Origin: Solea solea
Taxonomy: Eukaryota > Chordata > Actinopteri > Pleuronectiformes > Soleidae
Assembly (NCBI RefSeq): GCF_958295425.1
Contig: NC_081150.1
Coordinates: 7,129,001-7,193,000, forward strand
Length of the DNA stretch: 64,000 nucleotides
Direction: 5' to 3'
Shown here piece after piece: positions 48,504 through 59,908 of the stretch (position 1 is its first letter; every line of letters starts with the position of its first letter). A model generated the notes under the pieces. It ran no database searches. It was not told the DNA's origin and saw only the letters and a list, made by a program, of their open reading frames with translations. The position numbers and the translations under genes were made by a program.

Positions 48504-48651
48504 AGACCATTTCTGAAATACCCAGACCAGTCCATTGTACACTAATAACGCCACTTTCAAATGCACTTAAAGTAATTTTGAATGTCTTTGTGCCCATTTG
48601 ATATTTGTGTTAACAAGCAGCTGGACAGGTGTACCTAAAGAAGTGGCCATG
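48504..48651 (-). mobile_element. Tc1/mariner relic inside lgals3 intron 4
   Basis: The plus strand reads 'ccatttctgaaatacccaga', 'ccagtccattgtacac', 'gccactttcaaatgcactta', then after a deletion 'gttaacaagcagctggacag' and 'gtgtacctaaagaagtggcc'. This is the reverse complement of a Tc1-type 5' coding region plus its terminal end, the same family as at 13.9-14.3 kb. Confidence 0.65.
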
Positions 48652-48765
48652 TGTGTCTATATTTAGTTTTCTCTCTGATTTATTAAGTTGTTTCATTTCA
48701 GTTAAATATGAAGTGCATATATCTAAATCCTATGTCAGTTCAAGTCAAACTTCGGTGTCTCACAG

Positions 48766-48937
48766 GTTCACAGTGAACTTTCTGCGAGGCAATGACATTG
48801 CCTTTCATATCAACCCTCGCTTCAGCGAGGGGGGCAAGCAGGTGGTGGTTCGTAACCACAAACTGGGTGAGCGCTGGGGGCCAGAGGAGAGAGAGATGAA
48901 GGGACCCTTCCCCTTTGCTCTTGGCAGCCCTTTTGAG
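48766..48937 (+). CDS. lgals3: lgals3 exon 5, carbohydrate-binding core
   Basis: Acceptor gtctcacag|gttcac, donor GAG|gtgaga, phase 2 in and 0 out. It contains FLRGNDIAFHINPRF, VVVRNHKL and RWGPEERE, giving the full HxNxR...N...WxxExR signature of sugar-binding galectins. It ends FALGSPFE, where human has FESGKPFK. Confidence 0.95.
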
Positions 48938-49745
48938 GTGAGACTTAAAGAGAGGAACCACAGAGTGGATTCAGTAACCAGGCTTGAGGATGCTGTGTGC
49001 AGCACTTTAACAACATTAACCCACTACCACATGTATTTACCTGCAGTTTGCTTTTCTACTCCATATAAATGCATTTTATTGACAGAAGCTACTAATTATT
49101 TTAACCACGGCTACATCTGTTTGTGATAATATCTGTACAAAATTCTCCATATGGTGCCTTTAACTGACTCCAGGTGACTTTCTCATGGCTAATGTCAGGC
49201 TAACCTTTGGAAAGGTTGGAAAGGGTTGGAAAGTCGTTTGTGCAAGCGAGTCCTAGATAAGGGAGCTGCTGTACCACAGGGAGGCTCCTGGAGGTCAGTG
49301 AGGGTCTTGTCTTGCTCAATAACATCAATAACACTTAGGGTTTTACAGGCTTCGCCAGGTGGTCAATGTGTGAGGGGCTAATTCTGTCTTTATGTCCATG
49401 TTACAGCTTCAGTGTGCTCTGACAGCACACCTTAAAGCTTTAGAGTTCAACTTTTAAATATAAACAAAGTAAGACCATTATCAAATGAGTTCAGATAATG
49501 CTGATTACGGCACTTTGTGAGGAGGAAGAAGCACACCGTGCAAGTAAAGCGAAACAGCTGACTGAAAATGCTCAGCTTTAATTATGAATTTACCTTTCAG
49601 GATTGTTGTGTTGAGGGTTTGGTTAAAAATTCACTTTTTTTTAATTTTTTTTTTTTAAACAAAGCTGTGAGTGATATCACTGCCAGCATGATTGCTCCCA
49701 GACGTGGTGGAAGTGCGACATCACTGATGATGTGTTCTGTTCCAG

Positions 49746-49904
49746 ATGAAGATCATGTGCACTCAGGATGCGTTCCGAGTGGCAGTGAACAACATCCCAC
49801 TGTTTGAGTTCCGCCACCGCATCAGGGAGCTCAACCAGATCGACAGAATCAACATCCTGCACGACGTCGTCCTCACCTTCGTCAACGTGGAGACCCTCCC
49901 TTAG
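49746..49904 (+). CDS. lgals3: lgals3 exon 6, C-terminus of lectin domain
   Basis: Acceptor ctgttccag|atgaag. It encodes MKIMCTQDAFRVAVN, LFEFRHRIRELNQIDRI and LTFVNVETLP, stop TAG at 49902-49904. Human has [20 protein letters not shown] at the equivalent place. The 3' UTR follows with AATAAA at 50226-50231 and 50308-50313. Confidence 0.93.
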   Translation: MKIMCTQDAFRVAVNNIPLFEFRHRIRELNQIDRINILHDVVLTFVNVETLP

Positions 49905-50842
49905 GACACCACACTTTCACTCATGCAACCACCAACACACAAGACACACACGTGTGTACAGATGTGTTGAAGGACATAAAATGCAGATTTATGGAGATAC
50001 TAAAGCTTTCCCACTTTTATATCACAGTGTGTAGGGACTTAAAACATGGCTTTTTATGTCATTAAGTATTAATAATCACATGAGCTGAGCTCAGTGTATA
50101 ATCTGCCAGAATATTTTTTGCACAACTAACCATTTATTATCCTTTTAGCTTTCGATTAAGGAAATGCTACTGCTATTTATTGCGTACAACTTTTCCTATA
50201 GTACTCAAAACTGTTACTAATGAAGAATAAAACATGCATCACTATTGTCAGGAAACAATGGAGGGTTTAATGTGGCTGAGTCTTTCTGTTAACTGTAATT
50301 ATTCTGGAATAAAACTGTCAGTCAGAGATAATGATGATGATGTCTCCACTGTTTATAGTTTCAGAGACAGAGAATTGGTAAAAAAAATCTCTTTCAGGGA
50401 AATCTGAAAAATCCAAAACCAGCACTATGAAACCCTTCATAAATGTACAGGAGCATTTAATCTAAACGCAATAATAAGTGCATTAAACTTACAGCTACGT
50501 TTGCAATGAGATCCTGTTTGTTGTGGTTTGGTGATATGCAAATAAAACACAAATTTAATCTGCTTCTACAGCTAGTTTTTGTGCTTTTCATGTGACTTCA
50601 TCATCTTTCCTTATAGTATTGTTTGAAGATTATTCTTTTTTTTAAGTGGAAAATAAAGACAAAACTATCAATACCGGCTTGAAAGGTAAGGCAACATTTT
50701 TACTCAGTATTATTTCAGTTATAAATCTTTATAATAAAATCTCATCTGTTTCTTTACAGTTTCTAAACATCTCTGTACAAACGACAGTGCTGCTGTTCAT
50801 GTGTCTGAGTCCTGCCTGTGTCGGTCGCGTGCAGAGGAGAAG

Positions 50843-51082
50843 TCAGGTCTTGTTCTCCAGCCTCTTCTCCACAGACTTCAGCAGCAGCTCGGCGTACTGC
50901 TCCAGCAGAGCCAGGGCCTTGTCTCCCTCGCCTTTCGCCGCCTGCTCCACCGGTGATGTCTCACACTGTGAGGTAGGGGGCAGCAGAGAGTCGAGCTCAG
51001 TCTTGACCGTGAGCAGGGCATCAGAGAGAAGTGACCTCATCAGCGGCTGATCCTCACTGAGCTGCTGGTCACACTGTAGGAC
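50843..51082 (-). CDS. mapkbp1: mapkbp1 last coding exon (C-terminal helices)
   Basis: Acceptor gtctgcaccag| before 51082; stop TGA at 50845-50843. It encodes VLQCDQQLSEDQ, LLSDALLTVKTELDSLL and LLEQYAELLLKSVEKRLE. Human MAPKBP1 ends ALLEQYSELLLRAVERRMERK, so the terminus is complete. In the relative WDR62 the equivalent helices mediate dimerisation. Confidence 0.93.
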   Translation of the reverse strand, partial: VLQCDQQLSEDQPLMRSLLSDALLTVKTELDSLLPPTSQCETSPVEQAAKGEGDKALALLEQYAELLLKSVEKRLENKT

Positions 51083-52088
51083 CTGGTGCAGACAGACACA
51101 CAGATATATAACCAGAATCTGTTTATCATGTTACAGATGAAACTACACGTGTTTCACTGAAATAATAAAATACAAAAACACTCAGATAACCTTTATTTTC
51201 CTTCATTTTTCATCAAATAATCCAAAAAGTGAAACCATGCTCAGTTCATTGAGCAGCAGAAATCTTTATAACCGTATATACTACGAATACACTGCGGTTC
51301 CAGTTTTCACTTATGATAATGTGCTGCTTCTATATATAAATATCTTTGGGGGTTGAATTATTAATGAAACAAACAAGACATCTATCACAGACTTTTGTAA
51401 CTCGTGATGGCCATTTTTTATTTATTACTTCATGAGGAATCCAGTGAATAATCAATAAATATTTTGCTGCCATGTACTACAAAAACAAAAGCAGCAAATT
51501 ACTGCATTTGTAATAGAGGGAAGCAGCACTTCTTTTATTTACATATGTTGTCCTGCTGAGAATAAAATATTATTTATCTATACACATGTATATGCAGTTA
51601 TTAAAGGGCCACTTCACCCAAAAAATATACAGTTTGTTTTTTTACTAATTTCCTGAGATAAATGTGTTATTCGATCAACAGACAGTGGATCTGAGAGTTT
51701 CAACAGAGGAAGTTGAGATTGTAAAAAAAATGTATACAATTGACAGAAAGTCAAGGTCAAAGTCACTTCCTTCACAGAAAATACAGTAAAAGCCCTACAC
51801 TGCTCTTTACTGTGTTTCTGTCAAGTTTTATGAGCTAAAAAGTCTGAAAAAATCTAATTTAATCCAACTTTGTAATAGAATGTGAATTAAAACAGCAGCT
51901 TATTCTTCACTTGACCAAGTGGGAACAATGCCCTTTAACAATGAAGGAAACATTAGAGTGACAGTAGCAACTGGCATGTAATATGTCAAATAAATTGTCT
52001 CTAGTTATCCTCTCTTTATCTTCATTGTCTTCCTCTTCCTCTCATTTTGTTCCCACACACACACTTGGATGGAAACACACTCACTGAC

Positions 52089-52174
52089 CGTAGTGTAGAG
52101 CATGATTGTTTTCTTTAGACGGTGGTGAAGCTCAGTAACAGTCTGCCTGCAAGTTTCCAAGGTGATGCTGTATT
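52089..52174 (-). CDS. mapkbp1: mapkbp1 penultimate exon
   Basis: Acceptor ctctctctgcag| and donor ACG|gtcagt, phase 1 in and 0 out. It encodes EYSITLETCRQTVTELHHRL and KKTIMLYTT, matching the human SLEQCEQLVAELRGSVRQA segment. Predicted amphipathic helix. Confidence 0.9.
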
Positions 52175-53146
52175 CTGCAGAGAGAGAGAGAGACACAGAG
52201 ATAATGACTCTTTCAAGTGTAGCACTGCATGACGCAAATCACAGCGCAAACAAATAACACGACAACACGAGGAGGCAGAGAGCACTTAATGGCATTAGTG
52301 GCTACTGTGTTTTCAAACTGAAATGAAATGAGAACGAGTCGTCTTTGTGAGGCAGGTCTGTTCACTTAACAGCGGGTGAAGAGGCACGAACAGCAGGATG
52401 AAGGCATCCATCCACATGCAGCATTAGAACACTAATAGTTTACTGAGTAATGTGGAAAAAAACAATTAACTGGGGCTATATAGTATATATCAGTCATTTC
52501 CAGAGACTAGTTTTGGCCTTGACTCAGGATTTATGTTTATATATTGTAAATAAAACATCAATCTCTTGGAAACATTTGGTTCACCTGTTCAAAATAATTG
52601 AGTGGTTTCTGAGTGGTGCTACAGAAATGGCAGTAAAATTAGCCCCCGTTTGCTCTTGTAATGATTTATATTGTGGAAAAAGGTTGGGAAACGCCGCTCT
52701 ATGTCACAACAGCATTTTAAATAAAAGGTTATCATTGTATTATCACCACAAGGTAGCATAGAGACAGGCTTTCTGAGTCAGATAAAGGAGAGCACTTCCC
52801 AAATGTTATGTTTCACATTTCAAATGTCAATTTCAAAGCTTTTCATGTTTGATTTGTTGAATGGTGGCAAAAAGAACGATATATTTGACCTTCAAAGACA
52901 GAGACATGAGGGATAAACACACCAAAAAGCATCATCGTCTTCATTGTGCTCACACTACTGACAGCGGGAGGACACCAAGACAAACATGGGGAGGGGACAT
53001 GACTCGCATACAGACGGACAAAGAATGATCAGTGTGAGATGCAGTGATGAAGAGGAGCAGCATTTGTGACGGACAGGTTAATAAAAGGGTTCGGTGTCTG
53101 ACAGACCTGGTTCGGGGTCAGTGCTCACCATGTGGACCCTTTCAGA

Positions 53147-53160
53147 CACCAGAGGGCGCT
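53147..53160 (+). promoter_or_regulatory. CTCF-like motif CACCAGAGGGCGCT
   Basis: Near-consensus CTCF core in the mapkbp1 intron between the penultimate and the large exon. Motif match only. Confidence 0.4.
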
Positions 53161-53815
53161 CTTCAGCTCCACCATGCTGTTCTAGTTTGCTGGGACTGAG
53201 AAAAAACATTTGCCTTAGTTTTAGTATCAAGTAAATTCTGATATGTTCATTTAGGAAGTTACATCTATGAAACTTTTTTAATTCAGCAACACTCCTGTAT
53301 AAGGTGGTTAAATAAAGCTCAGCTGACCTTAATACTTCTTGTTCTTAGAGGAGGTTTAACCGGTCGCAAAAAGTAAATCTGTCCAAAACTCACCAACACG
53401 TGTAATTAAAGCTGCAGTGCACAACTTTTGTTATGCTGCTTCTGTTTGTTTTTGTGAAGGTTATGTGTGCTGTCAAGCAATACTATCAGCAACTTTACTA
53501 GAGCAACTTTGCTGTTCCCTCAGTCTGTTTGATGTAAAACAAACATTTGTCTATATTTAAAAGCACTGTCAGACCAATATTTATCAGCACTACTGTTTTT
53601 ACCGTGAAGAGCAGGTGATGTACCTCTTAGAGACGGAGCCTCTATCTCTCCTCTGCATCACTGGCAGTGAACTTTGAAAAGACGAATCCAAACATAAAGA
53701 CAGATGTCTACCCGTGACTGAAAATGACAAACACAAGGCAGCACGTGTCTTATTAGGAATTTAATTCCATAACTGTGTGTGTACAGTATATATGGTCCAT
53801 TACGGTCTGTCTCAC

Positions 53816-54084
53816 CTTGTTTGTGTGATGGGATGTCACACTGAGGCTCTGGTGTAGGTGTTGAAGATCTCGTCAGGCCCCGAGACCCACTTGAGTTTGG
53901 TTTCACCTCCAGGCAGAGGCTGCGTCGCGGGCTGAGAGGATGCCTGGGAAGCGGGATGCGAGAGGGTGGAATGTTCTGGGTAAAAGGAGTGGGTGAAGCT
54001 GTGGCTGTACGATGGGGAGAGGGGGGAGAGGAAGGAGAGGAAGGAGAGGAAGGAGAGGGGCTTTTTGATGGAGACAGCAAGACA

Positions 54085-54129
<45 letters not shown>

Positions 54130-54493
54130 GCAGAGACAGGAGGGGGGAAAGCAGTGACTGGAGAAGAAGCCAACAGTGGGGTCTCCATCTCCAGCTCCCA
54201 AGATGACCTTCTCCTCTTAGAGAAGGGGGGAGAAGAAGGTGGAGTCTGAACACCTTCTCCCATTGAGGAGCGGCTACTTTTGGCCATGGAGCTGGCAGTG
54301 GGGTTCATGTAGGAGTGATGTAGCTTGAGTTTGGGGCACTCCCAAGGCAACGGGGAGCGGGGAGACTGTGGTGAGCCAGAGGAGGGTGAGGAAAAGTGGA
54401 AGGACGGCACGGAAGAGTCATGAGCCAGGAAAAGATGCTGAGGTCTCTTGTGGAACTCTTTCCGGTCACTAGACGGCACAGGTGAGCGAAGAG
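53816..54493 (-). CDS. mapkbp1: mapkbp1 large Ser/Pro-rich exon
   Basis: Acceptor ttttctccag| before 54493, donor CAAG|gtgaga; 678 bases, phase 1 in and 1 out. It encodes SYMNPTASSMAKSSRSS (human SYQNPTTSSMAKISRS), then a run of about 15 Ser encoded by a TCA microsatellite (plus strand GAT, 54085-54128), then many Ser-Pro and Thr-Pro pairs such as SPSKSPSPSSP, candidate proline-directed kinase sites. It is intrinsically disordered by composition. Confidence 0.9.
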
Positions 54494-54640
54494 CTGGAGA
54501 AAAGATGACAAAGTGGAGCTTAATCAGTTTTGCATTGAGAAAAAAAGGCACATCATCAATCAATCATTATCTAAAGCTAAACAAACTCATTTGACTTAAA
54601 TTGACAACATATTTATGGACTCAAAGATGCTGAAACATAC

Positions 54641-54789
54641 GGTCTGAGGCCAGGTCCTGCACAGACTTGGATTTCATCAAACATGTGGTTCTGTCCACAT
54701 GAACTGTGAGTGAAGGGCTGGACAGTCTCCATAGGTGGGACCTTGACGTCCTCTTGGCTCTAAGGACAGGAGAACCGTCCTTCTCAACC
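54641..54789 (-). CDS. mapkbp1: mapkbp1 exon
   Basis: Acceptor gtcccagcag|ggttgag, donor GACC|gtatgt, phase 2 in and 1 out. It encodes VEKDGSPVLRAKRTSRSHLW and ends KSKSVQDLASD. A basic, Ser-rich linker; identity rests on the phase match and position. Confidence 0.82.
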
Positions 54790-55350
54790 CTGCTGGGACA
54801 AACACCTCCTCTTTAAGATCACTTCACAAAAATCCCACAATAGACACAATATGGCAAAGATAATTCACTTGAGGCGTTTCTTCTCGTTTCTTTGCATGTA
54901 TGTGATGGTTTGAGAGGCGTTAAACCATATCCAGTCTGTAAATGACAGCACGACACATGTGAAACATCACTGTTGTCTCCATCATTCCCAGGAACGGCAC
55001 CAACAGACGGTCACAGAGGTATTTCTTTTATTTCCAGCTTTTTTATCCAATATTTTAAAATAACACGTGCATACGATGATGTTGTGATTCATTAAACACA
55101 TTTAAAGTGGCTTATTCAAAATAATATTTATGTAATAATTATAATATAAATGATAAAAATAGCAGTAAAAATAGTTAGAATTGTTATGGGTGTGTTGCCA
55201 TAGTTCATCATCTGGGAATATATGGCCTGGTCTATGTCATAGCTTACTGACTACACTCATGCTCTGTACACCAAACAATGTTTCACAACAATTATTTGAT
55301 ATATGAATCCTAATCTGCACAATGTCCTCACAGCTCCCACACGGTCTTAC

Positions 55351-55455
55351 TCTGGTCCTTCGATCCTGTCCGAGGACTTGTCCTCTCTGTTTCCGCTGTG
55401 GTTATTGTCCATCATGGGCTGCACCTTTGACACTGGACACTGTTTAATGGAGGCG
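55351..55455 (-). CDS. mapkbp1: mapkbp1 exon
   Basis: Acceptor tgttggggcag|cgcctcc, donor CCAGA|gtaaga, phase 2 in and out. It encodes SASIKQCPVSKVQPMMDNN and ends SSDRIEGPE. Plus-strand open frames over this stretch are shadows. Confidence 0.8.
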
Positions 55456-56100
55456 CTGCCCCAACACAGAGAGAAGTGTCAACACCAGGTTAGAGGAGCA
55501 GATGAGCAAAATACACAGTGTGAGTCTCTACAGAAAGAGATACTTGATGCGTTATCTCAGTGTATGAATGTCAAATGTGTTATCTTGGGATTTCAGTATT
55601 TGCAATCCTTCATTTTGGATTTACCGGCGTATGAAACTTACCAAATGAATGAGCACAAGAAATATTGACTGGCTACCAACTGTGGTTAAACTGAGCTTTA
55701 AAGTGTTCTACATACAGGATTGAATTTATCCTTCAATTTAATGATTTGGTTTTGTTGTCTTGTTTCTTTTTAATGCGTGAGAACACACATTTCATGTATG
55801 TTTGCACACATATGGGTGGTTCTGATTCACATTGTATTAAATATAATAATGTATTTGTATATAAGGTACAGAGATTCAGAGATCAGTGCAACTAGAGGGA
55901 TAAAGAGTTGGTTTAAAAGGAAAGATATTATCCATCACTAAATCTATGCCAGCAGTCAGCTTGCACAAAATCACCTTAAGTTCAGTATCACAATACATCT
56001 TGATTATTTTATTTGCACAATATGCAAAGTGTAAAAAAAAGATAATTGGATGTTTGACTAAGTTTTATGAACTGGATAATTTGTTGGATAGAAGCTGCTG

Positions 56101-56145
56101 CCAGTGAGTGAGTGAGTGAGTGAGTGAGTGAGTGAGTGAGTGAGT
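56101..56145. repeat. (GTGA)n microsatellite
   Basis: About eleven tandem units, in a mapkbp1 intron. Confidence 0.9.
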
Positions 56146-56337
56146 TGTGGGTGGATGAACAAAGCCACACTAGCTGACGTCCCTGGTTCTGCAATGATGA
56201 ACACACTTCATGACTATAAATGATTCTACTGAAGAAATGTCCTCATCTCACCTTAGGCAGGAAAGTGAATAAGCGAATATCCAGAAAATATTGAAATATT
56301 TCTTCAAAAACAAATCACCCTGCAATCGTACACATGG

Positions 56338-56400
56338 AAGGTAAGTAGGTAGGTAGCTGGCTAGGTAGGTAAGTAAGTAAGTAAGTAGGTGAGTAGGTAT
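56338..56400. repeat. (GTAG/GTAA)n tetranucleotide repeat
   Basis: Imperfect tandem GTAG and GTAA units in the same intron. Confidence 0.85.
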
Positions 56401-56608
56401 TATTGATGCCAAGGGAACTTTTATAAAACATGTTTCCTTCCATTGAATACATATTATAGGTATATAAGGATAATAACAATGTTCTCCCTCTCAGAATGAC
56501 AACAATGAAATATAGTCTTTCCAGATGGTTTAGCAGAGCAGTGTGAATAAGTCCACACAGATTGGTAATTATAGCTGCGAGTACATGATCTGGAGCGGTC
56601 AGCAGTAC

Positions 56609-56675
56609 CTGTTATTGTGTCCTCTGGCTCGGAAGCGTGAAGACATACTGAGCCTCGGGATTCGGCTCTGCTCAG
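56609..56675 (-). CDS. mapkbp1: mapkbp1 exon
   Basis: Acceptor ctgtccacag|ctgagc, donor AACAG|gtactg, phase 1 in and 2 out. It encodes AEQSRIPRLSMSSRFRARG, comparable to human SESRSISSRFLLQV. Confidence 0.8.
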
Positions 56676-57007
56676 CTGTGGACAGACAATCGGCATTAGA
56701 GGAGAAAAAGTTGGAGACACTTGAGAGAGAGATGATGCCCAGAGAGGAGAAAAACGAAAAAGCTACAGAACAAGAGAAACTTTGAGACAATCAATATTTT
56801 GTGCGTGTGTGTTTTTGTAGCTGTGAGCGCCCGTTTTGTGTGAGGACATTTGTGGGAACTTCGTGGGTCTTTTTCAGGGTTTGCTCTTGGTTTCATTGTG
56901 GTGGTTTGAATTAGACATAGGTTTTAGGATTAGGCATTATCATTGTGAAAGGGGCAAAGGAATGCATCATGTCTATGACTGTGCTCTGTGTGTTTGTCTT
57001 GTCTGAC

Positions 57008-57211
57008 CTGTGCTGCCGCGCTCTGCCAGCATCTCAAAGTTCTGCTTGAGGAAGTCTTCCTGCCTGCGATCGGCGGTAAACGCCACGGTCCTCAGCGCCT
57101 CGTCGATGCTCGTCACTTCTGCCTTTTGTCTCAGTTCCTCCTCCTCCTCCTCCTCCTCCTCCCTGTCTTCATCGGAACTGTCCTGGCTCAGGGAATCCAC
57201 GTCAGCAGAAT
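57008..57211 (-). CDS. mapkbp1: mapkbp1 exon with poly-Glu and FLKQNFEML block
   Basis: Acceptor gcctttcag|attctg, donor ACAG|gtcaga, phase 1 in and out. It encodes SADVDSLSQDSSDEDR, about nine Glu, and DFLKQNFEMLAERG (human QFLKQHFETLASG). The plus-strand CTC repeat encodes the Glu run. Confidence 0.9.
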
Positions 57212-57854
57212 CTGAAAGGCAAAGGAAAAGAACGTGTGCAATGGACTGTTTCTCCAGATAATCCCTCACAAATGACCAGAGAGAACACTGGGACTCACTG
57301 TACGTGGCATTAGGCTATTATGTGATGTATTCCATCAGGTCTGAAAAATGAGAGAAAATAATCTCTCTCTGCCTCTGTGTGGTCAAATCCCACTGAGAAG
57401 GTTTCAGCTATAGTGAGTAGAAGACATACTGTGGCTTCTATGTGCACTTTTATGTGTCTTGATGAATTGAAACAGAAATGTAAGCAGATTAAAAAATAAA
57501 TAAAAAAATACAGCCCAAATGTGACTTTAATCTCTATTTTTAAATTCCTCTGCTTTACCTGCAACCACTACGTGTGAATCATAGTGTGGTTTCATCACCT
57601 TAAATTAACAGAGTTATAAAAATCTTAAATGTTAAAGTAGTTCTTTTAGTTTGAAGAAACTGTATAATCCTGGGGAAGTTTGTGTCTTCTCTGATGCGAC
57701 CACTAGGAGGTGCAAAATGTAAGCATTATTATATGGATAAAGATGTTTCCATTTATTTGTTGGTACTGTGCGGTTTCAAAGTAGCTTACATGTCTCATGT
57801 ATGTTTAAGGTGCACTGATTAAAGCATAGATGTGTTTCTTTCTGTCTTTCTCAC

Positions 57855-57994
57855 CCTCAAACACCTGGTCCAGACTGGACTCCGTAACCTCATATTCCAG
57901 GGCGCAGCCACTGTCCGGGCTGTTGCTGTCCTGGCTCTCGCTGCACGGGCCTCGTCCTTGCATCCTGCAGTGCTGCTCCTTCACCGTGGAGTCG
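57855..57994 (-). CDS. mapkbp1: mapkbp1 exon
   Basis: Acceptor catccatcag|cgactcc, donor GAGG|gtgaga, phase 2 in and 1 out. It encodes SNSPDSGCALEYEVTESSL, comparable to human KHSPDSACSVDYSSSCLSS. Confidence 0.88.
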
Positions 57995-58143
57995 CTGATG
58001 GATGAAAACACACAGAAGAGAGTTGGAAACAATGGAGGGAGTGAAGGGCGGGGGGGGGGGGGAGAGAGAGACATTAAACTAAGAATAGAAAGGCACTTTT
58101 TCTTTCTCTTTCACGGTCACTGTGATGAAAGGCCGAGGTTTAC

Positions 58144-58289
58144 CTGCCCCGCAGTCTTGTATTGTCCTCGTTGTCCTCGGGGAACGTCGCAGCTCCGTCA
58201 TGTCCCATGATGCCCTTGGATGGATGTGAGGACAGCATGTCTGCCTGTGACCGGGGCTGATGTCTCTGGGAGCTTTCGTCCAACTGCTG
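58144..58289 (-). CDS. mapkbp1: mapkbp1 exon
   Basis: Acceptor attctgtgcag|cagcag (a 3-base shift is possible), donor GGCAG|gtaaac, phase 0 in and 2 out. It encodes QLDESSQRHQPRSQADMLSS and ends EDNEDNTRLRG. Low-complexity linker. Confidence 0.8.
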
Positions 58290-58415
58290 CTGCACAGAAT
58301 GAGCATGAGTGACTTTGTGAAGCAGTCAAATCACTTACATATATTGTTATAACCATGGAGCATACATAAAAAAATGAATGGAGTCCATTTTTTAGCGTGA
58401 AACACATAGGAATAG

Positions 58416-58430
58416 CCACCAGGGGGCGTC
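58416..58430 (+). promoter_or_regulatory. CTCF-like motif CCACCAGGGGGCGTC
   Basis: Almost the full consensus CTCF core, in a mapkbp1 intron and in the same orientation as the site at 53147. Motif match only. Confidence 0.45.
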
Positions 58431-58695
58431 TCCTCAGGTTGCAGAACGAACTAATCTAGGAAGTCTAAGGGAATCTGAGACTACTTCTTACTTGATAAAC
58501 ATTTTCTGAGGTGTTAATTATCTCAATCACTAGTTTTGAGTCTTCTAGCACACAATGTCAGTTAGGATAATTATGTTAAAGTGTGACTGACAGCTGGTTC
58601 TGTTGAATAGGAGCCAGGCTGCAGGTGCCATGTCTGAACATCCAGCTGCTAAAAACCCTAAAACGGCACTGGCCGCTTGCCACTTGGTTGCGTAC

Positions 58696-58887
58696 CAGCA
58701 GTTCCTGCAGACTGGACGAGCTCGGTCTCTGTGTCTGTCTGTCATGAGGAGGATTATTCTTGTGAGCAAAGGTCTCCAGTTGCCTCAGGTCCAGCATGGA
58801 TTTAATCTTCAGGGAGCCCATAAGATGAGACCAGCGCCTCCGAGGACGCCTCGCAGTGTCGGGGATGACCTGGTCAATGACTCCATG
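58696..58887 (-). CDS. mapkbp1: mapkbp1 exon with SMLDLRQLETFA block
   Basis: Acceptor ttctgtgcag|catgga, donor CTGCTG|gtacgc, 64 codons, phase 0 in and out. It encodes RRPRRRWSHLMG, then KIKSMLDLRQLETFA, matching human VRSMLDLRQLETLA. This block is the clearest distinction from WDR62. Confidence 0.92.
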
Positions 58888-59908
58888 CTGCACAGAATTA
58901 AAAACAGTAAACCCAAAACTTTACTTTAAGACATTCGGGAAATGACAATAAAGAGTCGATGTATGTCAGGTTGTGTGGTGTCATTTTTGGTGTCCTCATT
59001 TTTTCCCCCCGTGTATTTAAGAGAGATTTCCAAAATCACTTTTAAGACTCAGCCCCCACCTCCAGCACGTTACAGAGGATTTAATCTCATGTTTGGTGGA
59101 TATAAGCCTGAGATCCTTAAGCTACTTCAGTCCCTCTAATGCAGTGCTTCTTATAGTGTAGGCTGCAGCCCACTGATGGGCCTTAGAGGTATTCTTCTTT
59201 TTAGCAAACACATCAAAAACATGGGGAATAACATTTATTTTAAATTTATTAAATGATGCCCAATTAAATATGATTAGTGTTTGCAAATAACCACAGTTAA
59301 TTAGAAACACAACACAGGCCTCATCAGTTAAGTTACAATTAATTTGATAAAAAACAGATAAGGTTTTATGATTATTATGATGATATATGATATTTTTCTT
59401 TTCTTAGAACACAGAGCATTTCTATGTTAAAGCATATATACAGAGGCTATAAGAATGTGCAGTATAGAGTGCATTATATCCTTTTTTCCAGCTCAACCTA
59501 TAGGCAATCTGATCTGAATCTAAATATATAAACAAAACTGAGCAAAAACTACTGAAAAATGTACACAATTAGTGAAATTTGGAAATAGGTCACAGTTCAA
59601 AGTTCCCTTTGTTTGTTTTTTACAAACAACAATAAAGGAAAAACAGTGTAATTTGTGAATTTTGCATAATTATCTCTACCTCAGTTTAAAAAAAACCAAA
59701 AAACATGTGATTTAAAATGAATCCTAACCTTAAAGCTACAGAGGTTTAGAAAGCACTGCTCTTAAGTATTGACAGCAAAGAGTTGGTACAGTAGACGTAA
59801 ATAGTAAAACTACTACAGTAAAAAAAAAACATTTTTAATGAACTATGCAAATAAATGTCACAATTCTGTTGTTGAAGATGAAGAATGTTTTTGAATTTAA
59901 CAACATAC

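Larger units (their letters stand above)
46455..50320 (+). other. lgals3: lgals3 gene locus: galectin-3, chimera-type lectin
   Basis: Galectin-3 binds beta-galactosides on glycoproteins. It is made in the cytosol without a signal peptide, exported non-classically, and oligomerises through its Pro-rich tail to form lattices. Coding exons: 47294-47299 or 47294-47335, 47547-48185, 48281-48369, 48766-48937 and 49746-49904; all phases agree and give 354 or 366 residues against 250 in human. The C-terminal lectin domain aligns with human at a constant offset of 101 from the sugar-contact His to Arg, with no indel. Conserved contacts (short form): H259, N261, R263, N275, W282, E285, R287. The extra length is all in the N-terminal tail. 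Introns are short, at most about 0.8 kb. Candidate polyadenylation signals are AATAAA at 50226, 50308 and 50541. The gene converges on mapkbp1. Confidence 0.9.

Noticed and set aside
53836..54253. Poly-Ile and poly-His frames over the large mapkbp1 exon
   Set aside because: Alternate readings of the same TCA microsatellite. Only the poly-Ser frame keeps the conserved SSMAK block and the splice phases.
55303..55668. Plus-strand open frame of 121 codons
   Set aside because: It lies over a mapkbp1 exon on the minus strand (55351-55455) with correct splice sites and phase, so it is an antisense shadow.
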